Part shown: positions 1 through 8,000 of the stretch, in pieces
How the letters are laid out: each line of letters opens with the position of its first letter
Position numbering within the stretch: position 1 is the first letter of the stretch
Assembly: GCA_038205115.1 (NCBI GenBank)
Contig: JBBRCE010000072.1
Span: 1 to 21,951, forward strand
Reading direction: 5' to 3'
DNA: 21,951 nucleotides
Source of the DNA: JBBRCE01 sp038205115
GTDB lineage: Bacteria; Planctomycetota; Planctomycetia; Pirellulales; JBBRCE01
Notes under the pieces: generated by a model
Told to the model about the DNA's origin: nothing
Databases searched by the model: none
The model's input: only the letters and a program-made list of their open reading frames with translations
Position numbers and translations under genes: made by a program

Positions 1-53
1 CGATAAAAATTCGACATGTGCCGCTCGACCGCAGCCGAATACACCGTTTCCAT
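1..53 (-). CDS. Possible N-terminus of an unidentified protein, cut by window edge
   Basis: On the minus strand an ATG at 53-51 opens a frame that runs off the left edge (reads METVYSAAVERHMSNFYR). A purine-rich GGAGGG lies about 8 nt upstream of this ATG (plus-strand 62-67 region), which is a good ribosome binding site and is the main reason for proposing a gene. The frame has a stop only 11 codons upstream (84-86), so the start cannot be much further out. Only 17 complete codons are visible, too few to assign a family; it could equally be a chance frame in a decayed region. Confidence 0.3.
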   Translation of the reverse strand, partial: METVYSAAVERHMSNFY

Positions 54-86
54 CACTTGGCCCTCCGACTTGAACTGGATACCTCA

Positions 87-184
87 CCTTAAGGTATCAG
101 GCAGCCAGAAAAAGGGAAGTTATTATTCGGTCGTTCCTTAAGGTATCAGGCAGCCAGAAAAAGGGAAGTTATTGTTCGGTCGTT
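87..184. repeat. 49-bp tandem direct repeat, two copies
   Basis: Two adjacent copies of a 49-bp unit, 87-135 and 136-184, differ at a single position (TATTATTCGG in the first, TATTGTTCGG in the second). Each copy begins with the 8-bp palindrome CCTTAAGG and contains GGCAGCCAGAAAAAGGGAAG. A third start of the unit (CCT) follows at 185 and then diverges. The near identity points to a recent duplication. It lies directly upstream of the LRR fragment, and 49 is not a multiple of three, so the duplication shifts any frame crossing it. Confidence 0.9.
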
Positions 185-200
185 CCTAACGGTTGCAAAA

Positions 201-569
201 GTGAAGCAGTTGGAAATTCTGGGTATCGTGGGTGGCAATTTTAGTGGTGAGGGCCTTGAAGCTCTGCGCATACTGAGACGATTGACGAAGGTCTCGATTG
301 AGGACGGGAAACTTTCAACTAAAGGCGTCGACAGTCTTTCTCGACTGCGTCAAATCAAAGAGTTATATATTGACGGAGAGATTCCGATTGGTTCACTGCA
401 TACCTTAGCCGCTATGCAGCAACTAAACCGTCTGCACGTCGTAGCTCGTTCGCAAATTTCCGAGCAAGAAATTCAATCCATAAGGGAATCACTTCCCAAC
501 TGCGACATCGACATCGGAAATGTCAACAATCGCCGGGTGGCGTCACAGGAGAACTGTAAAGTTAGATGA
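201..569 (+). pseudogene. Leucine-rich-repeat protein fragment (probable remnant)
   Basis: A 122-codon frame starting with GTG shows leucine-rich-repeat spacing: segments such as LEALRILRRLTKVSIEDG, VDSLSRLRQIKELYIDG and HTLAAMQQLNRLHVVA, each about 23-25 residues apart. A typical LRR C-terminal turn follows (IRESLPNCDIDI, residues 92-103). There is no signal peptide, cap or catalytic domain, and no convincing ribosome binding site. The frame stays open upstream only to 93, through the 49-bp repeats, without further LRR pattern. The C-terminus runs into the end of the Uma2 remnant on the other strand. Base composition looks more AT-rich than its neighbours. I read it as the C-terminal part of a larger planctomycetal LRR protein left after rearrangement; a short expressed LRR protein is possible. 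Confidence 0.5.
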
Positions 570-936
570 GGCGGGATGCTCCGGCGCCTTCCAAATGGTT
601 TGTGCGGGTGATGTCCAACCGAGAATTCTGCACGAACTGCACATCAGGAATTCGCCGCCGCCGCTAGCTGGCGAATCGCACCGTGGCGTTTGGCCCGAAG
701 ACCTTGCCTAGTTCGTGAAACTCGGCAAAACATCGCATGATGGCGGCGAACCAAAGATTCAAGTCGTCTTGATCGGTGCCAACTGGCGACATCATGATGA
801 CTCCTCCATCCACCCATTCCGCTCGAACTCCATCCGGATACCAGGCGATGAACTCATCTTCCGTCATGCGTCCAGCGGAAAATACCGGAAAGTCGGCGTC
901 GTCTGCAAATGCGCTGGCTCAATCGAACGTGGACAT
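562..936 (-). pseudogene. Uma2-family (DUF820) endonuclease-like pseudogene
   Basis: A single minus-strand frame from ATG 936 to TAA 562 reads as a Uma2 protein interrupted by two in-frame stops: TGA at 921-919 after MSTFD, and TAG at 666-664 after NATVRFAS. Family features are spread over all three pieces: FPVFSAGRMTEDEFIAW, then WVDGGVIMMSP (the usual WVDGEVI.MSP), then after the TAG codon RRRRIPDVQFVQNSRLDI and HLEGA. The expected next part (PDLvvEivSP, carrying acidic active-site residues, through to the C-terminus) is missing; similarity ends near 580. Intact Uma2 proteins are about 190 residues, so roughly a third is lost. Uma2 genes are highly multiplied in planctomycetes and cyanobacteria and often found as decayed copies; their biological role is unsettled. 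A shorter product starting at 867 would lack most of the fold. Confidence 0.8.
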
Positions 937-1055
937 CGTCGTAGTCTACGAGGCACAAGCTTGACGCGACCGTGGCGATGGCCGCAAGCAATTCGGCAAC
1001 GCAATTTGCGTCGGCCACAAAAACCCGGCGGGATGCGACGGCCAGCAATACCAAC

Positions 1056-1106
1056 AAAAAAGCCGGCCAGCTCATTTCCTGGAATGGCGAAAATGAGCTG
1101 CCGGCT
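1056..1106 (-). terminator. Rho-independent terminator of the ATP sulfurylase gene
   Basis: On the minus strand a long hairpin (arms 1061-1077 and 1091-1106, AGCCGGC plus AGCTCATTT on one side, one bulged C) with a 13-nt loop is followed directly by six T residues (plus-strand A-run 1056-1061). It lies 35 bp past the sat stop codon. Confidence 0.85.
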
Positions 1107-1140
1107 TGGATGTGGACTAGCAAAACCGCAACAAGGCGCG

Positions 1141-2403
1141 TTAGGCCTTAACCGCCATGGCGTCGGAGAGAATTCGCGATGTGCTCTCGCGCATGATTCG
1201 CGGATCGACCACTTTGCCTTGCAGGAGCGTGTTGCGCACGTCCTTGCCAGAGATGAACACCGGCTTCTCGTCCTTGTGGCTTTCCATCAGATCGACACGG
1301 CCCACCGAGTCATAGTACGCCGCAAAGCCAACTTTAACCGGCTTGATCTTCAAGTCGCCGCCAAGCTTGCCGAAGATTTCTTGCGCGTCGAAGTCGCCCC
1401 AAATTGCCGTGCCGTCCGCATACGGAGCGTCAGCATGTTTGCGACCGATGACGATGTGCGTGAAACCGTAATTTTGGCGATAGATGGCGTGCATGATGGC
1501 CTCTTTAGGACCGCCGTAGAACATTTTGATGTCCAGCCCCAACAGAATCACGCGATCCGGAACCGATTCGCCGCGCGGTTTCCAAAGCTCGGAATCACTA
1601 TCGCCCTCGCCGAGACCGCGATTGTCGATCAACGCTTCGTAGGTGTGCATCCGCACGTCGGCCTTGACGTCGTCGCCCTTGGTTTCGCCAATCAGCGGAT
1701 TCAACGCAGCGCCGGCGTTTTTGCCTTCTTTAAGCAGCGCCTCCAGGCCGTAAACCAGCGCATACTCGTGAGCGCGGTGCAGCGGATTGCGCGTTTGAAA
1801 CGCCACAACCGCATCCCAACCCTTGCTGCTGAGCAGCTTGCGAACTTCGCGTGGGCTCAACACGTACTTGCCGAATTTGGAATTCTTCGGTTGCGGCAAA
1901 ACTTGTAGTGTGCCGCCAATCAGATGCGTTTTGTCGGCATCGCCCTTGAGTGCCATGTCCGCGCCGGGATGATCGGTGCGCTCGGTCAGGTAAACGCTTT
2001 TCAGGTAGCGCGGCTTGTCCCACTGAAAAACGTCGGTCAGATCGAGCGTGGCAACCACCTCGCCAGCGGAGTTGGTCAGCGCCACCTTCTGACCCTTACT
2101 CAGTGTGCCGGCCATTTGGCTGGTGACCGGAAACGCGATGGGAATCGTCCAGGCATACAACTTGCCTTTGTGCTCGATGACCGATTCATCCAACACGCGG
2201 TTGTAAGTGGCCGAATCCATAGGACCGGTCAGCGGGCTCAGCGCGCCGTCGCCAAAGCGATACACGCTGGAAAGATCAGCGTCCGAAACGGGCACTTTGG
2301 GCAGCTTGGCGGCCGCCGCTTTGAAACTGTCGATTTCGCCAGCCGCTACCGTGCAGCAAACCGGCTCCGTTAAACCGCCGTGGGGAGCAATCAAATCGGC
2401 CAT
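1141..2403 (-). CDS. sat: Sulfate adenylyltransferase (ATP sulfurylase)
   Basis: Catalyses ATP + sulfate to adenosine 5'-phosphosulfate + pyrophosphate, the sulfate-activation step, in the cytoplasm. The 420-residue product has the N-terminal PUA-like domain (about 1-180) followed by the catalytic nucleotidyltransferase domain. The ATP-binding QTRNPLHRAH motif (HxxH type) is at about 203-212, and the conserved stretch ending YGFTHIVIGRKHAD at about 312-325. Length and domain order fit the single-domain bacterial Sat without a fused APS kinase. The start at 2403 is chosen because AAGGTGG sits about 7 nt upstream and MADLIAPHGG is the typical Sat N-terminus; an in-frame ATG at 2409 and a longer frame to 2448 exist. 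It has its own promoter (2464-2492) and terminator (1056-1106), so it appears monocistronic. No APS reductase, APS kinase or sulfate transporter is adjacent, so an assimilatory role is inferred only. Confidence 0.95.
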   Translation of the reverse strand: MADLIAPHGGLTEPVCCTVAAGEIDSFKAAAAKLPKVPVSDADLSSVYRFGDGALSPLTGPMDSATYNRVLDESVIEHKGKLYAWTIPIAFPVTSQMAGTLSKGQKVALTNSAGEVVATLDLTDVFQWDKPRYLKSVYLTERTDHPGADMALKGDADKTHLIGGTLQVLPQPKNSKFGKYVLSPREVRKLLSSKGWDAVVAFQTRNPLHRAHEYALVYGLEALLKEGKNAGAALNPLIGETKGDDVKADVRMHTYEALIDNRGLGEGDSDSELWKPRGESVPDRVILLGLDIKMFYGGPKEAIMHAIYRQNYGFTHIVIGRKHADAPYADGTAIWGDFDAQEIFGKLGGDLKIKPVKVGFAAYYDSVGRVDLMESHKDEKPVFISGKDVRNTLLQGKVVDPRIMRESTSRILSDAMAVKA

Positions 2404-2463
2404 ACGCATTCCACCTTCGCTGAGAAAACGAGTCGGAGACCCTAACAATTGGTCAAACCGCCT

Positions 2464-2492
2464 AGTATAGGAAAATGATGCCGCTTGCTCAA
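2464..2492 (-). promoter_or_regulatory. Sigma70-like promoter of sat
   Basis: On the minus strand TTGAGC (2492-2487) and TATACT (2469-2464) are separated by exactly 17 bp. The predicted transcription start is near 2457, giving a leader of about 50 nt before the sat ATG at 2403. Match to consensus is 4/6 and 5/6. Confidence 0.55.
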
Positions 2493-2549
2493 CGCCGAAA
2501 CGGCTTTATCGGCCGTAATACCGTTGTTGCCGCCGCTCCAGCACGAGAT

Positions 2550-2591
2550 AAAAAAAACGGCCCGGTCGTGCCGCAATGCACGCCCGGGCCG
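2550..2591 (-). terminator. Rho-independent terminator of the peroxiredoxin gene
   Basis: A GC-rich minus-strand hairpin with 13-nt arms (2558-2570 and 2579-2591, CGGCCCGG/CCGGGCCG core, one mismatch) and an 8-nt loop is followed by eight T residues (plus-strand A-run 2550-2557). It lies about 70 bp beyond the peroxiredoxin stop. A further 15-bp palindrome (TCGGCAA/TTGCCGA arms, 2627-2641) lies between stop and terminator. Confidence 0.88.
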
Positions 2592-2661
2592 CCGACGATT
2601 TTAATGGATTGAACTGAGCCAATCCTTCGGCAATTTGCCGATGAGGTGAAACTCGGGACGC

Positions 2662-3204
2662 CTACTTGACCCCAAGTTCGGCCAGTTTCTTTGCCATATC
2701 TTTCGCGTGCGAGTCCGTTTTGACGGCCGAGTCGATATGCAAAATCTTGCCATCCGCGCCGATCACAAACGTGGTGCGTTTGGCGGCAGCGCCAGGCTTG
2801 GCGTCGGCGCCGACAACGCCATAGGCTTTGGCGGTGGCGTCGGTTGGATCGCTGAGAATCGGATAGTCGGCGGAGAGCGACTCGGCGAATTTTTTATTCT
2901 TCGCGGATTCGTCGGTGCTGGCCGTGAAGTAAACGACGTTTAGCTTTTTCATTTCCTTGCCATCCTCGGCGAACGATTTACATTCTTTGGTGCAGCCGCC
3001 GGTAAACGCCCGCGGAAACCAAGCCAGCACGACAGTTTTGCCTTTGAGTTCAGACAGCTTGTGCGTAGCGCCGTCGGAGCCCATCAGCGAAAAATCGGGC
3101 GCCGGATCACCGACCTTCAAATCAGCGGCTTGAGTCATCTTGGTCATTCCCAACATTGAAAGTGCGACCGCAATGACGGCCACTCGGGCAGATAAACGAT
3201 TCAT
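2662..3204 (-). CDS. Exported peroxiredoxin (BCP/PrxQ-like, AhpC/TSA family)
   Basis: Thiol peroxidase reducing hydrogen peroxide and organic peroxides. The 180-residue product begins with a signal peptide (MNRLSARVAVIAVALSMLGM, cleavage likely near AQAA/D at 25-27, seen as MTQAADLKVGD), so it should act outside the cytoplasmic membrane. The thioredoxin-fold domain follows. The PxxxTxxC active site is FPRAFTGGC with peroxidatic Cys71, and a second cysteine, Cys75 (CTKEC), is the likely resolving residue, giving an intramolecular disulfide as in PrxQ. The spacing is one residue shorter than in E. coli BCP. The start at 3204 has GGAG about 8 nt upstream; an in-frame start at 3249 would add 15 residues before the signal peptide and is less likely. 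A strong terminator lies downstream. Reductant partner unknown. Confidence 0.9.
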   Translation of the reverse strand: MNRLSARVAVIAVALSMLGMTKMTQAADLKVGDPAPDFSLMGSDGATHKLSELKGKTVVLAWFPRAFTGGCTKECKSFAEDGKEMKKLNVVYFTASTDESAKNKKFAESLSADYPILSDPTDATAKAYGVVGADAKPGAAAKRTTFVIGADGKILHIDSAVKTDSHAKDMAKKLAELGVK

Positions 3205-3363
3205 GAACAACACTCCAGAACTGAAAACGGGCAAAGAAAAGAACGGCATGTTCGATTTGGCGGGACGTCGCGCGGCGCGATCAATGATCGTCAGCGCGAG
3301 GGAATTCTTTTCGGGGCATCAATCACATCGTAGCGTGCGCAGGTTGACTCCGTCTAGCAGTGA

Positions 3364-3984
3364 CTAAGCGGCGTCTCGATTTCGCGTGATGCTGGCAAAC
3401 CAGGCGTGCGGGCCGCCGTCGCTAAACTGGATGTCGGTGAAGTCTGGGCGAATGGCAAATCGCGTGGGCTCGATCGATTGAACCGTCCAGCCGCTGTTGA
3501 AGCTGACGAAGATTTCTTGCTTGGTGATTCGACGCGGACCGTGCTCGCCGGGCTCGCCGTCACTAAAACAAAGCACGAACAATTGCCCGCCCGGCTTGAG
3601 GACAGTCGCCAGTCCGGCAATGTAACGCTGGCGATCCGCGTCGTTGAACACGTGGAACAAGCCGCTGTCGATGCTCGCGTCGTAAAGCTCGGGAATTTCG
3701 TTGAGAGCCAATGCGTCCATCACTAGAAAGTTGGCCGCCAGTCCGCGCTTCGCAGCCTTGGCTTTGGCGCGGGCGATTGGCTCGGCCAGAAAATCGATCC
3801 CCGTTACTTTTCGACCCAAGCCGGCGAAGTAAAGCGAGTTTTCGCCCGTCCCACAGCCGCAGTCCAACAACGATCCCGTGAGCTTACCGGCAACGGAGAC
3901 GAAATTGGGCTGCGGACCGTCAATGTCCCAAGGCGCCTTGCCGGCATACGCGGACTCAAACACGTTGCGATCAGATAGAGACAC
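3364..3984 (-). CDS. Class I SAM-dependent methyltransferase (TehB/TPMT-like)
   Basis: A 206-residue cytoplasmic protein with a Rossmann-type methyltransferase fold. Motif I, LLDCGCGTGENSLYFA, lies at about 39-54 and binds S-adenosylmethionine. The acidic residue ending strand 2 is in VTGIDFL (about 60-66), motif II-like NFLVMDALAL at about 85-94, and LKPGGQLFVLCFSD at about 128-141 is the usual post-motif III stretch. The WD segment near the N-terminus (KAPWDIDGPQP, 16-26) and overall size resemble the thiopurine-methyltransferase/TehB-like group of small-molecule methyltransferases. The substrate cannot be deduced. It is transcribed in the same direction as the peroxiredoxin gene but about 160 bp upstream, so co-transcription is uncertain. 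Confidence 0.88.
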   Translation of the reverse strand: MSLSDRNVFESAYAGKAPWDIDGPQPNFVSVAGKLTGSLLDCGCGTGENSLYFAGLGRKVTGIDFLAEPIARAKAKAAKRGLAANFLVMDALALNEIPELYDASIDSGLFHVFNDADRQRYIAGLATVLKPGGQLFVLCFSDGEPGEHGPRRITKQEIFVSFNSGWTVQSIEPTRFAIRPDFTDIQFSDGGPHAWFASITRNRDAA

Positions 3985-4526
3985 ATTGACCTCCGCGTGA
4001 TGGCCAAAAATCAGGGGTCGGCCGCTGCGTTGATCAGCGACAACACCGGAATTTTAGCAACCCTCGCCCGAAAAGAAAGCAGCGTCGGGCTGGCAGACAG
4101 CAACAGACGTGGATCTGAGCAGAGCGTAGGCAGGAAATCTTTGCGGTCATGCCCACTGAATACTGCGGCGCAGGGCGAGAAAATAGCGGTGCGGCGAGTC
4201 GAAAAAAGTCGAACGGGTTCTTTTTGCTTGCCGTCCTGCGGGTACTCGAATCGCAAGGGCGAATTTTCGTTGGAGGATTCGAGCGATGCGTTTCTACCCT
4301 CGGAAGGCGATTCGTAATGCGCCTGGCACAGAGCAGCCCGACACATCCGAACGGTGCCCGCACCAGTGGGGCTCAGACACCTGCGACCATTCTCAACTCG
4401 CACGCAGCCGCCAATTTCAATATATCGGATTTGCGACCGAAGGCAAATTTTCTTCGCCGGAAATTCAGAATGTTTTGGCGGCGAAGGTCGTTGACCGCCG
4501 GCGGCAGCGACGCGGGCCGCGCTTGC
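3985..4526. other. About 540 bp with no supported gene
   Basis: Several short overlapping frames exist on both strands (for example plus 4149-4655, plus 4286-4642, minus 4011-4403), but their translations are rich in Arg, Ser and Pro, show no recognisable domain, and two run antisense into the zinc-ribbon gene. The plus frame at 4286 does have GGAGG 9 nt before its ATG, the only hint of translation. No tRNA, convincing terminator or mobile-element end was seen. It is probably intergenic, carrying the upstream region of the methyltransferase gene. Confidence 0.5.
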
Positions 4527-4757
4527 TCACATGCCGCAGCCACCACTGCCACATTGAGGCAGTCCGCATCCGCCACCGGCCCGCGGAACATCGCAGATCG
4601 GCAGCGAACTGCCTTGCGTCACGTGCGCGGCGGGAACGCTAAATTGCTTTTCTAGCTTTTTTCCTCCGCAGGTCGGACAAACGGGCTTCTGCCCGCCACG
4701 CAGCAGGAGTTCGAACTGGCAATCGCAGGCTTCGCAAACGTACTCGTAAAGAGGCAT
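4527..4757 (-). CDS. FmdB-type zinc ribbon protein
   Basis: A 76-residue protein beginning MPLYEYVCEACDCQFE, the classic start of the FmdB/CxxC_CxxC_SSSS putative regulatory family. The zinc ribbon is formed by CEAC (8-11) and CPTC (27-30). A glycine/cysteine-rich tail follows (GGGCGLPQCGSGGCGM), which is common in planctomycetal members. The family was first linked to regulation of formamidase and amidase genes, but for most members the function is unknown. The start at 4757 is set by the conserved MPLYEY; the frame extends to 4772. Immediately upstream of the ATG is a TGTGA-N6-TCACA inverted repeat (4758-4773) instead of a clear Shine-Dalgarno sequence. Confidence 0.85.
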   Translation of the reverse strand: MPLYEYVCEACDCQFELLLRGGQKPVCPTCGGKKLEKQFSVPAAHVTQGSSLPICDVPRAGGGCGLPQCGSGGCGM

Positions 4758-4773
4758 TGTGAAATTTCTCACA
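4758..4773. promoter_or_regulatory. CRP-like inverted repeat at the zinc-ribbon start codon
   Basis: TGTGA (4758-4762), a 6-bp spacer and TCACA (4769-4773) form an inverted repeat with the exact arm and spacing of the CRP/FNR-family consensus. It abuts the ATG of the FmdB-type gene, where a bound protein or the RNA hairpin would block expression. A chance match is possible, and no CRP-family regulator is in the window. Confidence 0.3.
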
Positions 4774-4945
4774 AGGATTTATCGGGGAGGCAAGAGAATT
4801 GCAACGCCGCTCGGTCTCAGTCGCAACCGATCCACAAATCGAATTCATTCGTTGGCGCGCACGCCTGTTGGCTATTGTAAGCCACGATTGCGATTCCTCC
4901 AACGCGTACGCCGCCTGCTGGCCTGAGCAGCCGGCAACGCGATCA

Positions 4946-4974
4946 TTTTCAGGCTGCAATTGGGATGCTATAAT
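4946..4974 (+). promoter_or_regulatory. Sigma70-like promoter of the PVC heme protein gene
   Basis: TTTTCA (4946-4951) and a perfect TATAAT (4969-4974) are 17 bp apart. The predicted start of transcription is near 4981, about 87 nt before the ATG at 5068. This position also argues against the longer reading frame that begins at 4960. Confidence 0.6.
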
Positions 4975-5067
4975 CGATGCCTGGCCGACGTGGCGATTGA
5001 CTCGCGCGCGGACACCCACCTCGAATTCCCGCCCCGATACCCCTTCTTTGAGCGAATCGATTTGACT

Positions 5068-8000
5068 ATGTCGAAGTTGCTGCGCGCCGCGGCCTCTGGC
5101 CGGCCCTGGTTTGTGTTGTTTGGCCTGGCATCGGCCGGAGTTATATTAATTGCGACGACGGATTTCGCCGCGGGCAAGCCAAAGAAGACGACCGTGCCGC
5201 CGCAGCCGGTCGAGAGCGACCCCGCCAAACTGGCCATGCAGCTGAAATTGCCTGACGGATTTGAAGTTACGCCGTTCGCCGCGCCGCCGATGGTGAATTA
5301 TCCGGTTTCGATGTCGGCTGCGCCGGATGGGACGCTGTACGTCTCTTCGGATCGAAATAGCTCTCTCGATCGCAAACCGCATCGTGGCACGATCTACCGA
5401 CTTCGCGATACCAAAGGCGACGGACAGGCCGACGAAGTTAAACAGTTCGTAGCGGATGTTGACTCGCCGCGCGGTTTAGTGTGGGATTATGACCGCTTGT
5501 ATCTGATGCACCCACCGAACCTCAGCGCCTTCATCGATCACAAGCACGAAGGCGTGGCCGACGAAGAAAAAGTGCTGGTCAAGAATATCGCTTTTTCGTT
5601 CAAAGACCGCCCGGCCGATCACACGTCCAACGGCGTGACGATGGGTATCGACGGCTGGCTCTATCTGGCGATTGGCGATTTCGGCATGCTGGAGGCCGAA
5701 GGCGCGGATGGCCGCAAGCTGCAGTTCCGCAATGGCGGCGTGCTCCGCGTTCGGCCCGACGGCACCAATCTGGAAGTCTACGCGCGTGGCACGCGTAATA
5801 TCCTGGAAGTTGCCGTCGATCCGCTGCTGAATATGTTTACACGCGACAACACCAACGACGGCGATGGCTGGGACACCAAATTACATCACCACACGCAACT
5901 GGCACAGCACGGTTATCCATCGCTCTTCAAGCATTTCAGCGACGACGCTGTCACCTGGCTGGCTGATTACGGCGGCGGTTCTGGCTGCGGCGTGCTTTAT
6001 CTGAGCGAGCCCGGCTTTCCGGCCGGTTACGGCGACGCACTCTATACCTGCGATTGGGGGCGCGAAACGATTTTCCGTCACCCGCTGCAACCGCGCGGCG
6101 CTTCGTTTACCGCGGATCAGCAAGATTTCGTCAAAGTGCCACGGACCACCGACATGGACGTGGATGCCAATAGCCACTTATATATTTCCAGTTGGAAAGG
6201 CGCCAAGTTCACGTACGTGGGCGAAAATGTCGGCGAGATTTACCGCGTTTCGCCCAGCGGTTATCGAGCTGAGCCGTTGCCGGACTACGACCGGGCCGAC
6301 GACGCCACGATGGTCAAAGAGTTGCTTTCGCCTAGCCACCGTCGCCGCATGGCCGCCCAACGTACGCTAATTCGCCGCGGCTTGAACGAAGTCACGACCA
6401 AAGACGTGCAACAATTGTGCTTCGATCAATCGGCGCCACTGGCCTGTCGCGTGGCGGCCGTGTTTTGCCTTAAGCAGGCGTTGCACCGGCAGGCGACTCC
6501 GATCTTGATCAAATTGGCCGGCGACGGCAGCATTCGCGAATATGCGTTGCGAGCGTTGACCGACCGTGCCGACGAACTCCAGGGTGTGCCGTCGGAGCCA
6601 TTTGTTACCGGTCTGAAAGACGAGAACCCGCGCGTTCGCCAGCAAGCCTGCGTGAGCGTGGCCCGCCTGGGCAAGCTGGAAAACGCCGCGGCCGTCGTGG
6701 AATTACTCGACGATCAAGACCCGCGCGTGGCGCACACCGCCATGCGCGCGGTTCAAGAACTCAAGGCGATTGACGCTGCGCTGGCCGCTGTGGATCAAAC
6801 CAGTTTGCCCGCCCGTCGCGAGGGCGCGTTGCGGGCGCTGCGGACCATGCACGAACCGGCCGTGGTCGATGGCCTGGTGCAGCGGTTGGAAAAAGAACAC
6901 GACGGATTGCGACGCCAAGGGCTGCTGACGGCGCTCTGTCGGTTGTACTTTACCGATGGAATTTGGAAAGGCGATAGCTGGGGCACACGTCCCGACACAT
7001 CTGGCCCGTACTATCAGCCGGCCGAGTGGGCAGAAACCTCAAAAATCGCCGGAGTGCTACGCAACGCGTTGGCCCACTCCGAAACAGCGGAAATTGCCTA
7101 TTTATTGCCGGAACTGCTGCGTCACAAGATTCAACTCGACGAGGGACGCGCACGCATTTTGAAGTTGGCAGCCACGGACAACAAACTCTTGCCGGCTGCC
7201 GTCAGTATTCTCTCGCGTGAAAAAGAGATTCCGGCCGATGCGCTGCCACTGCTGATTAAAGCGGCCAAGGATTCCGAGTTGGATCCAACGGCGCGTTGTC
7301 AGGTAGTAATGGCAATCGCCAAGACAGACAGTGAAGAAGGGCTGCAACTGGCACTGGGACTACTTGGAAATTTGAAGAAACGTGAGGCCTCAAAGGAATA
7401 TGTCGCCGCGGCAATGGCGCTGGTCGACGCGCCCAAAGCAGGAAATCGCGTGGCCATGTTCACGCGTGAAGCGAACAAGGCGGATGGCGACGCCTCTGCC
7501 TGGGCCGATGCGGTGCTGCTGGAGATTGCCGATAACAAATCCGAAAGTCCCGAGGCGCGCGAGCAAGCGGCAAAGTCGATCGAAGCGGGCTGGGCGAATG
7601 CGAAACGCAAAGTTCAAATTCTGCATGGCATTGCTTTGAGTGGAGATCGCAAGTTCGAGGGTCGGGTGCTCTCCGCGGCAAACGATCAAGACGCAGGGGT
7701 ACTGGCCGCCGTAAAAGTCGCGGCCGAGAAACTGCATGTCGATATCAAGCCCGTGCATTTGCCTGGGCCGTTGGTGGAAAGCATGTCGGCCGACGCGGCC
7801 ATCGACGCCGTTACGGCCGAAACGGGCGACGCCAAATTCGGCGAGAATCTGTTTTATCGCCTCAGTTGCACCAATTGCCATACGACCAAGGTTGACGAAC
7901 CACTACGCGGGCCGTTCCTCGGTACGATTGCCACCACTTACAAGCGCCGCGAGTTAGCGGAGTCGATTCGGCTGCCGAGCAAGACGATCGCGCAGGGGTT

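Noticed and set aside
87..184. The 49-bp repeat as the beginning of a CRISPR array
   Set aside because: Only two directly adjacent copies with no unique spacers between them.
715..1908. 397-codon plus-strand open frame
   Set aside because: It runs antisense to the Uma2 remnant and most of the ATP sulfurylase gene; the translation has no recognisable domain, and the minus strand encodes a clear Sat protein.
2627..2641. TCGGCAA/TTGCCGA palindrome downstream of the peroxiredoxin stop as an operator
   Set aside because: It lies between the stop codon and a strong terminator, away from any promoter; probably incidental or a 3' RNA hairpin.
4011..4403. 130-codon minus-strand frame upstream of the methyltransferase gene
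   Set aside because: Low-complexity Ser/Arg/Pro composition, three overlapping competing frames, and no domain or good start context.
4286..4642. Plus-strand frame with GGAGG 9 nt before its ATG
   Set aside because: The C-terminal third is antisense to the zinc-ribbon gene and composed of Arg/His-rich shadow sequence; the upstream part has no recognisable domain. The ribosome binding site alone is not enough.
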